Part shown: positions 37,964-50,300 of the stretch, piece after piece
How positions within the stretch are numbered: position 1 is the first letter of the stretch
Layout: every line of letters starts with the position of its first letter
NCBI GenBank assembly: GCA_036877525.1
Contig: JAZGTH010000059.1
Span: 6,448,001 to 6,512,000 of the forward strand
DNA from: Chromobotia macracanthus
Taxonomy: Eukaryota > Chordata > Actinopteri > Cypriniformes > Botiidae
Direction: 5' to 3'
Length of the DNA: 64,000 bases
The notes under the pieces: model-generated
Told to the model about the DNA's origin: nothing
The model's database searches: none
Seen by the model: the letters and a program-made list of their open reading frames with translations, nothing else
Made by a program: the position numbers and the translations under genes

Positions 37964-38963
37964 GATCCGGTTTCTAGCGGTTCAGTTCTGCGGGCATCTA
38001 GTCCATCTTCCCCGGACTGTTATTCGCTTCATCTCCGCCGCGCTGGTCTGGATGAGCAGACCGTACCAAATCCCCAGCGGGGGGAAACGGCAATGCAAAT
38101 CACATCTGAAATCTCTACATTACAATCTGCCAAACGGCTGTTGCTGAGCTGAAAATGTAAAACGATTAAAGAAGTTGTACAAAATGAAACCGATGCCCAA
38201 GAGAGACCAGAAATGACTTTGCATAACACTCAGCTGAAACGGTTTACCTATCTTCAAAAGTGGATGCATCTATCTTGATAAAGTTGAACAATAACTTTGC
38301 GAGACTTAAGCATGAGCAAATTGTTTAAGCAACTGCTTCGTTTTATTAAAAACAATAATGAAAGAATTAAACGGATACACACTTCATTATGATGGAAATT
38401 GTGCACTAAAATCATTTATTTATTATACACATGGGATGACATTTATTACATGCATATCCATTTGTGAATAATTTCTAATCATTTTGATGCATCACAACTC
38501 CAGTATGATGTAAAGTGACCTAAAATATCTTAATGAGCTTTTTAGACTAGTATAAATGAATCTGGCTCATAGTTGCAACATTATCAGGATTACAAAACAG
38601 CACTGCAGAGCCCCATACTTCATTTCTGGTTCAGAATTGCAATGCCTTTAAACTGCAAGGCATATTTGCTTTGTAATTTAACTAAGCTTCTAAACTCCTG
38701 CAGATCAGTGGTCAAACCATGGCCTTTTAAATTACAGCTACACACAAATAAAAGAAATAATATTTTTAAAACCTTTAACAGGAACACAATTAAATTATTG
38801 TTTTGTTTGTTGGTTTGTTTTGTTTAAAATGAATGTATGTAACCTTTTAAAACAAGTTATCAGGCTGGTAACAAATAGAAAAATAACATACATGTGATTT
38901 AACACCAGAACAATGATACCATGGTTATCGTTCATTACTGAATTTGTGGTTAGTCGTATTGCC
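37964..38963. other. ildr2 promoter side and gpa33 3' UTR
   Basis: Roughly 37964-38230 is the upstream region of ildr2 and is moderately rich in CG. From about 38400 to 38963 it is probably gpa33 3' UTR; TTTATT at about 38416 on the + strand is a possible AATAAA in the gpa33 direction. No other gene is seen. Confidence 0.4.
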
Positions 38964-41900
38964 TTAATTATACTTATAGCGATCTCTCTGATCATCATAG
39001 TGGTCTCTGAGGTCATCACGGCTACCTCTGCGGTCATCATAACGATCTCTGAGGTCATCACGACTTCCCTTGCGGTCATCATAGTGGTCTCTGAGGTCAT
39101 CACGGCTACCTCTGCGGTCATCATAACGATCTCTGAGGTCATCACGACTTCCCTTGCGGTCATCATAGTGGTCTCTGAGGTCATCACGGCTACCTCTGCG
39201 GTCATCATAACGATCTCTGAGGTCATCACGACTTCCCTTGCGGTCATCATAGTGGTCTCTGAGGTCATCACGACTTCCCTTGCGGTCATCATAGTGGTCT
39301 CTGAGGTCATCACGGCTACCTCTGCGGTCATCATAGCGGTCTCTGAGGTCATCACGGCTACCTCTGCGGTCATCATAGTGGTCTCTGAGGTCATCACGAC
39401 TTCCCTTGCGGTCATCATAGTGGTCTCTGAGGTCATCACGGCTACCTCTGCGGTCATCATAGCGATCTCTGAGGTCATCACGACTTCCCTTGCGGTCATC
39501 ATAGTGGTCTCTGAGGTCATCACGACTTCCCTTGCGGTCATTGTACCGGTCTCTGAGGTCATCACGACTTCCCTTGCGGTCATCATACCGGTCTCTGAGG
39601 TCATCATCGCTAACTTTGTCAACTCTCTCATCAATGGTCTCCTTCCTTTTGTCACTGTACTCTTCTTCTGCTAGTGCTAGTTGTAGTTTGTCGTGGTATT
39701 CCACAACTGGACTTCTGTGACAATAAATAATCATTTACATGCACTTTGCAGACTCGCTTTTTATACAATATGCATTTGGTTCTGTGTTCTTTAGGAATTA
39801 AACAGCTGACCCATACAGAACCCATTATAATTAACATATGGATGCAACATCCAAAAATCTTAATCATTTCAACAACTCAAAACAAACAGTCACTTCATGT
39901 ATTACTTCCAGAACATGAATGAAGACTCACCCCACTTCATACTCCTCTGGTTTTTGTTTACGTTTGCGGCAGCAGCAGCAGATAATTATTATAAGCAATA
40001 CAACTCCAGCAATACAGCCGCCGAGGATCCCTAATGTGGACGCAAGATTCATTGAGGCTGTAAAAATGAAAAGACATGAAAAATTGAGTCAATGTGACGC
40101 AACATTTGCCATTTTACTTGTTAAATGTGACATTTCCAAGTGAAAAACAATATTTAATTATTATGAAATTAGAAAACTGGAGGCCAGTGAGTGCAATTGA
40201 CTGACTTTGTTATCTAGCTATATACACGTCTCTACCTGCTGAGAACAAAGATGGAGACCAAGGTACAGTATAGAGGCCAAAGGTCTTAAGTTTACTCTTG
40301 AGAGCAACTCCACATATCCCAATGATAATGATTTGTTTTCAGATTTATCAGTCTGTCATTTGTTACTGTTATCAAATTATTGTGATAAATTTAGGCATGA
40401 TTTTTAAAGCATTACCTACAACATCCTAAAACAATGAAACAATACCTAAATAGATATGGCTATAAGTTAACATTTTTTCAATGAAAATAAAATTTGTTAA
40501 AAGTTATTAGTAACATTATTAGTTATTAGTTGTGTTAAAGTTTGTCAAACATTTTTTGTCTTTCGAAGACGAATCATGCATAATATGTCTGACAGTATGT
40601 AGGAAGGAAGGAAGTAGGATCAATTCAAATTTCAGACATATTTGAATATCACTGTATAAAGACATGGAAAAAACAATTAATCATAAATTTGAGAGATAAG
40701 CACCCATATCATTTTAAACAGAAAGTAAAAGTAGGCAAAGGTGTCTATACTTACGAGGCATTACAGACAAGGTGACGTTACATTTGGCTGATCCGACCTT
40801 ATTGCTCGACAAGCAGACATAGAAACCTGACGTCTCCATAGATACATTGAACAGAGATAGAACTCCATTCTCTGTTACACAAAATCATGTGTCAATTATA
40901 GCAAATAATGACAGATATTAAAATTAACCCAAAGGAGGCAAAGAACATACTTTCAGTGGTTTTGGGAGGAAATGGCTGCTGGACATTTTTGACATTATAT
41001 CCCTCCCATTTGTATGTAGGGGTTGGAGATCCCTCCTCAGAGACACAGGTCAGACTAATATTGCGTCCATATTCTGCTGTACCTACTACCTTGCAAATGG
41101 GTTGTGACGGTGAAACTGTAAAACAATGTAGATATTCATTCAGAGTTTATGACACTGTGATTTCACTCTTAAAATCATATGTGATGTCACAGACAACTAT
41201 TTCGTTCTAGAACCTCACCCTGAACCAAAAGAGAGGTAGTGGCAGATGTCTGACCCTCGTTATCTCCAGGAATCTGAACGTAACATGTGATCGGTCGGCT
41301 TTCTTTGAGTGTTACTTGTTTCAGTGTCAGCATCGACCTTCGGGCGGTAAGGTCAGTTGCTATGGAGGCCTTTCCTTCATACTCTGAGCCGATGTCTGCC
41401 ATGTTTTTATCAGAGTAGTAGGTCCCAAAAATAAGCTGTTAGGAGAGCATGAAGAAGACAATAAAGATGATTTCATAGGTTATGTTTACAACTGTTTAAA
41501 ATGTTGGAAACACTTAGAGTTATTATACAGTTCCGCAGTTATTTGTGTTTTGGGCTCTTAAATAATGAAGGAAATTATTTAAGGAGCCAACTTTTTTGCT
41601 TACCTTTTCTAAAGTCCCATCACCACCACCAAACCATGTGATGATGATGAGGCGATTATCTGGATTTTTAGGTTTAAAATTACATGTGAGAGTGACATCA
41701 TCACCCCTGGCAACCTCAAGGGATGCTTCATTCATTGTCACTTCCAATCCAAAAGCAGCAGACATCACTATGGGGCAAAAAAAGAGAACCCTGAGCATGA
41801 AGTACATTTTATAACACAGACTGCAAAAACTGTTTCACATCTGAGGCAAGAATGGCACAAAGACTAATTTTAGGGTGATTAGTAATACAGCTTATAGAGT

Positions 41901-42385
41901 AAAAAAAAGTAATTTATATTCGCAGTATTAAAAAAATCTAGACCACACCTTTATATATACCTGCCATCCATTTTTCATCTATTCATTAAACTTACATGAA
42001 TTCCTTAAATTCCTAATTGTCGATATTCATTACAGGGAAGAATAGATAATATCTATTATGATACATTATCTGACAAATGTCAGCTGATTTTAGTGTATCG
42101 TAGCCTATTGTGTTCAATAAAGAAATGAATAAACCTGTAGCTGAAAGACATACGCCATTAAGTGGCTCTTGTAATAAAAACATTGAGAAATAACCAATAG
42201 ACATTATATTTTCATACATAGCATCTTGAGCATTTCAAAAAAACACAAATCACCTTTCTGACCCACATTAAGTTATCTAACAAATGTCATTTGATCTTGT
42301 GTACCGTACGTATGAACATCAGGAAAACGATCACCTCACCTGATATTAAATGTAGGCTGTAGAAAATCAGTTTCCAGTTGGTCAT
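38964..42385 (-). CDS. gpa33: Cell-surface A33 antigen-like protein with expanded repeat tail, seven exons
   Basis: GPA33 is a CTX-family immunoglobulin-fold protein of intestinal epithelium. Exons in order: 42340-42385, 41604-41767, 41219-41435, 40951-41115, 40755-40871, 39931-40057, 38964-39714; phases agree and give 528 residues, far above the 319 of human GPA33. A signal peptide (MTNWKLIFYSLHLIS…) leads a V-type domain (VTLTCNFKP, PITCYVQIPG) and a C2-type domain (ISLTCVSEEGSPTPTYKW, SGFYVC) with the extra cysteine pair typical of A33 (QPICKVV and SAKCNVT). The membrane helix (LGGCIAGVVLLIIII) is followed by CCCCRKRKQK. The excess length comes from a tail of about 15 copies of a 14-residue Asp/Arg-rich unit from roughly residue 316 to the end. 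The V domain is diverged, but domain order, extra disulfide, the PSMN stalk and synteny support the call. Confidence 0.88.
38978..39615. repeat. 42-bp coding tandem repeat, about 15 copies, in gpa33 last exon
   Basis: A 42-bp unit encodes DDLRDxYDDRxGSR on the - strand. The variable positions (His or Arg before Tyr; Lys or Arg before Gly) change together and often alternate between neighbouring copies, showing partial 84-bp periodicity. The copy nearest the stop is truncated (DDLRDHYDDQRDRYKYN). Neighbours are nearly identical, which implies recent expansion or homogenisation. It is not a CRISPR array: units abut without unique spacers. Confidence 0.95.
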
Positions 42386-42434
42386 TTTTATCGTTGTTCA
42401 ATCACACTATAATAAAGGGTGGTCTGCAGGCGAA

Positions 42435-42443
42435 TTTTATATA
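42435..42443 (-). promoter_or_regulatory. Probable TATA box of gpa33
   Basis: Read on the - strand this is TATATAAAA, about 50 bp upstream of the gpa33 ATG. A start site 25-30 bp downstream would leave a short 5' UTR. The position fits, but the motif is common in AT-rich DNA. Confidence 0.45.
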
Positions 42444-42449
42444 TATTCC

Positions 42450-43551
42450 TAATATATCCTTATCTATTGGCTTCCTGTGTACTCAGTGAAATAGGTGCAC
42501 ACCTTCTCTCTACCACACCTTTCTGTGTCCTTTGGACTCAACACTTTGCTTTTCCTCTTCCTCAAAGCTTTACGAGTAAGGTTGTAACAAAATGACCGAT
42601 GTGATGTCATCACAGTGCACTAAAAGTTGCACAAAGTATACATAGCTGACTGATATTACACTGAATATACACAGAACATTACTCTGCTTATTATATTCGA
42701 AGATTCCTGTGCCTCACCTTCTAAAGCATGTATTTCAGTGCTGTGAGCTTTCCTGTATGTTTAATGTTAAGTATTACAAATCAATTCAATAGTTTAATTC
42801 CCAAATACTCACTGCAATCTTGGAACAAATATGCTTTCAACAACAACCAAATAAATGTTTATGCTCCTACCACATTAAATCTAGATGTGGTGATTTATCA
42901 GGTTTGACCAGCAGGTGTCAGTCTTGGAGATATAATTGAAAATTCAGCCCCTTTGTGAACAGTTTTTTCCATTTGTTGAAGAACTAAGAGTTCACCAGAC
43001 ACGATTTAAAGTTATTACCAAAACATATGTGCTTTATTTTTCTTACCTTATTACACTTGTATTGTTACCTACAGGCCTCAGTGATCCCAGGCACCCGATT
43101 AAAGCACACTTATGTGAAAGACAATGAAACATTTTACATTATTTGTGGCATGGAAGGGACAAACGACTGAACGTACAGTTTCTTAATCTCATTATGATTA
43201 CATACCATAGAAACAAATTAAAATCGCATTAGGTTACATAGCGACGCACAAAGCTTTGACAAATATCTATTCATCTGTGACGTCTTTCATTCATTTTTGT
43301 TTCACCACACTGTCCATATAAAAGTTTGAGGCACTTTTCTCTTCATTTTCATCTAATGCTAATGATGCAAACAAATTTTAATGGGTTTAAAACCAATGCA
43401 TTTATTCACGATCGACGTCCGTCTATTCTGGGCAAGTATTAACGCACCGGGCTGAACTCAGATCAGCCATGCTGATGCTGTGAGTGGATAGAGACGCCGC
43501 GGTGTTGTGTTTTCATATCAGGCTTTGAGGATTTGGGCTTAAATATTCAAA
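42450..43551. other. Divergent intergenic region between gpa33 and pou2f1
   Basis: The two genes start in opposite directions about 1.2 kb apart. The gpa33 side is AT-rich with a TATA-like motif; the pou2f1 side becomes CG-rich from about 43430, as expected of an island promoter. No gene lies between. Confidence 0.5.
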
Positions 43552-44350
43552 ATGGCGGACGGAGGAGCAGCGAGTCAAGATGAGAGTTCAGGACCAGGTA
43601 ATCATTACTGCATTTTACATATTCATATTCATATTCAAACACTCTTTCTCTCAACCCAGAAAAGCGCGGAGGGGAAAGCGTAAACAAAACAGCCAGGCCC
43701 GATATTGCAGTCATGTGCACCGTTTGGATAAACGCATCGGCGGATGATTCTCGGTCTGTGCTCCGGTGAAACTGGCGATGCGGTGCGACGGCAAATTAAA
43801 GAAAAGCGCGTCCTTTGTGCGGCCGCGTTACATATTCATACCGCCTCGGCGCAAAACGCCGCTTAGCATATTTTATTAGTAATAATCGGGGGGCTTCGTT
43901 GTTGTTTTTTTTGCGTCGTTCTCGGTTCTCGGTGGGGCGAATTTTCCGGTTGATCGTAGCGAAAGGCTGCCGTGCGCGCGCTAGGCGGCTAATGCTACGC
44001 CAGCGGCTTTGTGTTTCGGTATTGCGCCGCGAGCCAATCCCGCATATAAAGGTTTGAATATTCATTCGCTCGCAATCGGCCGGCGTCTGCGCAACGTGTT
44101 TACGGTGAAAAGGCGAAACGGCGGAGCAGCTCGGGGTTGCTCGGTGTACGGTCGGCACGGGTTTGAGCCCGGCGTGGCTTTTTTTTAATACCCGTTCTCC
44201 CGTCTTTTGTGCCCGTCGCGGGCGTGCAGCCCCGTTGTGTTATTCATGTGGGCCTTGCGGAGCTCAGACTGCGGCGTTCAGCATATTTGATCGGGATGAA
44301 CCCGTTTCATTGTCGAAAGATGGTGGGACGACCGATGCAGCGGGTCGACT
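43430..44350 (+). promoter_or_regulatory. CpG-island-like promoter and first exon of pou2f1
   Basis: CG dinucleotides are dense over the first exon (43552-43597) and the first part of intron 1, in contrast to the AT-rich surroundings. Long chance frames here on both strands, such as those at 43796-44158 and 44209-44652, follow from the base composition and are not genes. Confidence 0.55.
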
Positions 44351-47300
44351 TTAAACGATGCTTTGCGACAAACGGATACTTTGTAACAATTTGGCTCTCG
44401 TTGCCGCTGCGTACGGGGCGTGTTACTGTTACATTGTATCAGTCGGGTTGCTTTAAAAGATGTTGTGCCGGCATTTTGCCAGCTTTATTTGCTAGTCTAA
44501 TAGGCGCTAATCCGTACACATATAGCCGATCGTCTCCACTATTGTTCCGGCAGCTGTTCAGTCATCTTACGCTTAACTGGATTTCATTATGCGTGAACGG
44601 CCGAAAAAAGAAAGTCTTTGTTGAAAACGGGACCCACAGACTCATCGTTTAGCTGTCAGCTTGCTTAAGATCATTTTACTGGGTCACATTTAACAACTGG
44701 CTGACATTTATGATCATAAATTAACTACAGTGGTTCATACGAACTAACAAGTAACGACACTTCAAGAGTAATCATAGTTATTGTCCATTTCAACATACTG
44801 AAAAAATACAAATCAAAAGTTACGTATTAACATTAGATAATGCACATCAATGAACAATTGTGTTTGTATTGGCTAACATTAACCAATAGTAATAGATGCT
44901 GGAAAAATATAACTAATAGCTAATAACTAATGTTAACGAATGGGACATTGTTGTAAAAGGCTGCTTAAATGACTCTGTTGTCTTACTACAAAAGCTATTG
45001 AGAGCTTGAGAAATTGTACTATTGTGAAATTGTGCCTATTGTACTATGAACAGAAACTTGAAATTGATTGTTTCTGGTGTTGCTGGTTCTCTTTTACTGA
45101 ATGAATGCATTAATTACACAGGCATTACGTAGGTTTACGTATACAAGAGCATATAACAGTGAGCTTTTTGAAGGTTTGTGAAGGAGTCAGGTGTAATACA
45201 GGCAGCTCTTTCAATCAGATAACATTTCACTCTCCTGCACAATTTGTTGAGATTAGAGAAGCATTGTCATGTCGTAACACGTTTGTTTCCAGCATCCACA
45301 GCCCCCACTTATAGTTTACATTACCTGAGTGAATTCTTACTTTTATTTTTGTAACGGCTGACACTTTAAAAATGAAGTGCTGAAACATCACGAGACTTTG
45401 TATCTGTGTTTATCCTCTTTTTTTCTTTCATGCTCCTCTCGCTCTGATGGTAAACATTAACATGTAGTAGTTCAGTGCAGGTTAACAATGTGTTAATCTA
45501 AATGATTATAGACCTAAAATCAGGTTCTCTATAACAGTTTGATTTGTGTCCCACAGATTGCATTTCATGTATTTTGTCCCTTGTTGTCCAATTAAATATT
45601 TTTGTCACTTTATGCAAATATATGGCTGAAAATAACAGTGGCCTGTGAATTGTTTTTCACATAATCGCACATTCCTCGCCGGCCTGCACTGAATACGGCA
45701 TGATATTCAAGGTGCTGTCACATTTTCAATTTAAATATGTGTAACGTTCTGTGTTCATTTGTCACTCATAATAAAATATCAGAATTGTGTTCTCTGTACT
45801 GCGTTCAGTTGTAAATCAGCTTGCATTTTTTCCATATAACGCTCTTAATGACTTCCCTGTATAATATTTGCATGCAAATGTAGCCATTATTTGAACATTG
45901 CTCTCCAGGTTAGTTTTTGTAATTAGATTGTTTCATAGTTTTCACACAAGTATGGATTTGGAGAAGAAATAAATCCGGTAATGACATAACTTTACTGTAT
46001 TTTACTAGTCTGGTTATTCATAAAATCTTTTGGCTTTTTAGTTTGGATATTTTACTCTAAGCGCAAGACTTTAAAATGTCAGCGAAAGTTTCTTTCGGAT
46101 AAGCTGATTTCTTTTTGCATACTTTGTCAGATCTTTGTTCCAGTATGTAAATCCCTGTCGTAATTAGGCTGAGCTTAGAAAATATCTGTTAATGAGGTGC
46201 ACAGTTAATCTGGATATGCAAAGCAGACTTCATGTCCTTTGGAAACAATATGGCTTCAGAAGTCGTGGAATTTGATCCGTGTTTGGTCCACGGGGGGTTG
46301 TGTGAATAGGATGGGAGAGAATGGCAAATAATTTACCTCCCAAACCACTCTGTCCTTAACCTCTGGTGCTTTTAATGTGTAAAAAATACTTCAACCTCAC
46401 AATTTTTTTGCGCTTTGATCACATTGGAGGGAAGCTCTCCTGTTTCACCTCATTGAACCAGCGCTCTGCAAGTAATTGGGTTTGTGTCGTGACACTCTAA
46501 TGCAACACTGTGGAATTTTTTTCGCCTCTTTTTTTCGTATTCCCTCCAAAGCGATGCAATTAATATGCTAATGAGATGATAAATATTTATGAACATTTAA
46601 ATTAGGGCGAAAGCTCTCAGAGCGCTGTGTGAAATGAATTGCTTGCAGGACTTCAAAGCGTCGCTCAGCTAATGAATTGAGGGAGATTTGCATATGGCTT
46701 TAATCAGCTGCATACAGATTACACTTCATTATGGGTGCCGTCAGCCCCACCGCTTCTGTTCCGCTCCAGAATGAAAATGAACTTCTTCACACTATAGTTG
46801 TTATGACAATCAGGCGCAAAGAGAGAGAGAAACAGCAACCGAGCCAGAGAGCTTGTGAGAGGAGCGCCCACAGTGTCAGCGAGCTTAGTTGTGCTCTGCA
46901 CAGCTGCTGTTCTTGTGTGTTGACTTGCTGAAAACCGTTTGGTCAAACAGAGACATCTTTGCTTTGAGTGACTTTGTTGTGATGCTTGTGGATGCGCTTC
47001 AGAAGGCAGGTGCCACAGCTGCTGGTGAGTGTGTTGCAGCCAGCAACAAGGTCTTGATGTCTTTGCCTATAGTGTGTTGTATTAGCTGGTAAGTTAACTA
47101 GTGTGCTTGCTTGCCTGACACCACTGATGTTAAGTGGGAAACCAATTGGGCTGTACTGTTAAAAGTCAAAGATCAGAAGGAGTCTTGTTTCGTGGTACAC
47201 GGCATTGAAACTGTGGTCTGGCTTTTCGAAAGGTATTGAATACTGGAGAAACTGAAAGTCAGATCTTTCTCTGTCTGTTCCAGATACTAGAATGAGTAAT

Positions 47301-50300
47301 CCATCGGAAACGAATAAATGTGCAATGGAGAGCGGGGACGAAAACACTGGTGAGTCACTTGGTTTCGTCTGATTTCGTCTCTTGGGAAACTGTTGGCTCC
47401 TTGGAGAAGTCTGGCTTGCGTATCGAGGCTTTCCTGTATTTGAATTGAATGGATTGAATGCACTTTCTTTTGCATTTTGATATGTGAGTGAATAACTAGC
47501 TTTTCCCATGTTCTGAGAGGTCAGTTGTGGAGATTTGACTGAGCTTGATCGAGCAGGACAATACGTCGCTGAATATTTATTGCAAAAAGTTGTTGGTTTT
47601 TTCAAGTTTGAAATAAGAAAGGCCACAGAGCAGAGAGTATGTTATTTGAAAAGACCTTTTGTGTGGCTCTGAACTATTGTGGCATTGACTGCTTTTCTTC
47701 TTCCAGGTGCCCAAACAAATGGACTTGACTTTCAGAGGCAGACTGTGCAAACAACAAGCGCGATCACCAATGCACACGCACAGGCCTTGCTCCAACAGGT
47801 ATATTCTTTCTGTATGAATCTCACACACTAGCGGTCTGTGTTTCATGACACACATACACTCTGGATAAAAGGGCTGTAGGAATGTAAAGATGTCCCCAGG
47901 GTCATGTCTAACTGCCACTGTCTTGACCTACATGTGTAATTATCATGTCTCTGAGTGACTGCCGAGTCTTTCCACCTGTTGTTTCAGCGAGTGTGTGAAA
48001 ACAGGATAATCGTCGTGCATATTTGACTATAATGCGCGAGATCTGCTGTAACACTGAAGATTAGAGATGGGCGATAGAAAAGCACAACATTCTATCTCCT
48101 AGTTACAGGGGAAATTATTGGGCCCCATATGCTAATTATCCGCTGTGCAGTTGCTCGGAAACAGATGGCTGAGAATATGCAAATCTATGCAGAATTTACA
48201 TGTACTGCATAATCGTTTCGTTAATTAGCATATCCGCTCTTCTCTCCCCTCTGCTTGGTGCCTCAGAAGACTGCGGTATTTTTATGATCCCAAGTCATCA
48301 CAGAGACTAATCATGTTTGTATTTCGTAGGAAATCTTCTTTGCTTTTCTTTGCCCTGTTTTAAATTCGCTCTTACTTGGTTCTGATAGCAAACTATATAT
48401 ACATTTTAATCCTGAGAACTAGCCATAACCAAGAAGTGTGTGTGCTTCTGGACTATCTTACCCATGCCATCATGGGCCTCAAACTGACCCCACCCTGTGC
48501 TCTGTCCGTAGTCTAAATCTGATGATTCAACTGAGGTTTCGACCTCCAGCCAGCAGGGTGTGCTGCCTCAGACTCAGCTAATGTTGGCCGGGGGGCAGAT
48601 AGCTGGTGTAAGTGGCATGCTGCTTGCTCAAAGTGTGATTTGGCCCGCTCTCATTTGTCGCCATCTCCTTCATCCTCTACTATTAGTTTAACTCTTTTGG
48701 AAAGGCTGTTTTCTTTTGTAAAGTGATGGAGACTTTTTCTTGTTATAAACAGTCACCATAGGTTGACCCTTACTTGTAAACTACTTGTTTACTAGTAGTA
48801 CTTGGCCAACCGAGAACCTGAGACAGAAACACAAGCTTGAATGTCATTCACACAGTGTGTTGCATTTTTCCATAATAAAGCTGTCAGTATGGTTTTTATG
48901 TGTGTATAGCATTTAGAACTTGCCATTATATAAAAGAGCCAGAACTTAGCCCACACGGAATCTGTGCTGAGAACTTCAAATGACAGGCAAACAGTCCGCA
49001 GACAGGTTCTGTGTGGGGGGGGACTCTGTGATAATCAGATGTGGTCAATAGAGATTGAATGACTTCCTGTCTTTGTCTTTCTCTGCAGTTGACATTGACT
49101 CCAGCGCAGCAGCAGCTTTTGCTGCAGCAGGCCCAGGCTCAGCTGTTAGCAGCAGCCGTGCAGCATTCGGCCGGCCAGCAGAGCAGCACGACGGGAGCCA
49201 GCATCTCTGCATCCGCTGCCACACCCATCACTCAGCTCCCCCTCTCCCAACCCATCCAGATCACACCTGTAAGAGAGGCGTATCTCCGCTGCCCAGCTCT
49301 CATTCATGTCTCTGTACTTTGCCTGCCTTGTTCTTGTTCTGTAGGGAACTTTAATTCTAACTGCAGCAATCTGAACTTCCAGTGGTTTGTTTAGCGTCAT
49401 GCCTGGGGCGGAGATTTTATTGCGATAGCGAGCCATTCTTTTAGTGTAATGTAGTCTTTTGAATAAATGTAATTTGAGTAAAAGCAACCACCGTTTAAAT
49501 GGATGACAGACATTTTATGTTCAACAAAAAGATTTTCACATGGTTGTAATGTGTGTATTTTTAAAAGGCATTCACCTGATTTGTCACCCCATGTTTGATC
49601 ACCCTAAAGGTGTGTAAGGAAGTCATGGTGCATGCTGGTATAATGGTATTTATGAACGTTCTTCTCACTGTCTGGACCATTTACAGCAGCTACAGCAGTT
49701 GCAACAGCAGCAGAATCTCAACCTGCAGCAGTTCGTGCTGGTCCAGCCGGGCCACCCCATCGCAACTCAGCTGCAGCCAGCGCAGTTCATCATCTCCCAG
49801 ACACCGCAAGGCCAGCAGAGTGAGTCCCGTGTCATCTTACCCTCTGATCTCACCATCTTTTCATCTGCTCTATCTGGTGAACTTGTCGTTCTTTTTGCCC
49901 TAAACAGGCCTCCTGCAAGCCCAGAACCTTCTAACTCAACTACCTCAAAGCCAAGCCAACCTCCTGCAGGCCCAGCCAAGCATCACACTTGCCACACAGG
50001 TCGGTGGCATGCAAATCTCTTCAGCCTATCGGATGCATGTCATTAATCCCACCCAGACAGCATGTGTGCTAACATGTGCACATTTATATTCTGAATCAGA
50101 CCTGGTGCGAATGGCAGTCTCAATCCACTAGTGGCTTTACTGAGCTGTCTTGAAAAGGGAAATATGTTGTTTTTGTGCTTTTAAGACCCCTCCAAAAACA
50201 ATTCAGGAACTGGTCAAATGTACTATAATATAATAAAATATTTGTGGTTTTGCTTTTGTTATTGCTCTCCATTATGTTCAAGTGGAGAGATATTTTTGCC

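Noticed and set aside
38978..39615. CRISPR-like array
   Set aside because: Units are directly adjacent, with no unique spacers, and they encode a continuous protein segment in a vertebrate gene.
38913..39674. Long + strand frame rich in Val/Ile/Thr/Ser, and an alternative - strand frame rich in Met/Thr
   Set aside because: Both are shadows of the gpa33 tail repeat; only the gpa33 frame continues in phase from the upstream exons to a stop.
43796..44652. Arg-rich frames of 80-147 codons on both strands
   Set aside because: They lie in the CG-rich pou2f1 promoter island and first intron, with no similarity or splice support; stops are scarce there because of composition.
44681..44700. GGGTCACATTT resembling a MITE end
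   Set aside because: Only about ten bases match the TGTGRCCC family and no partner end is nearby.
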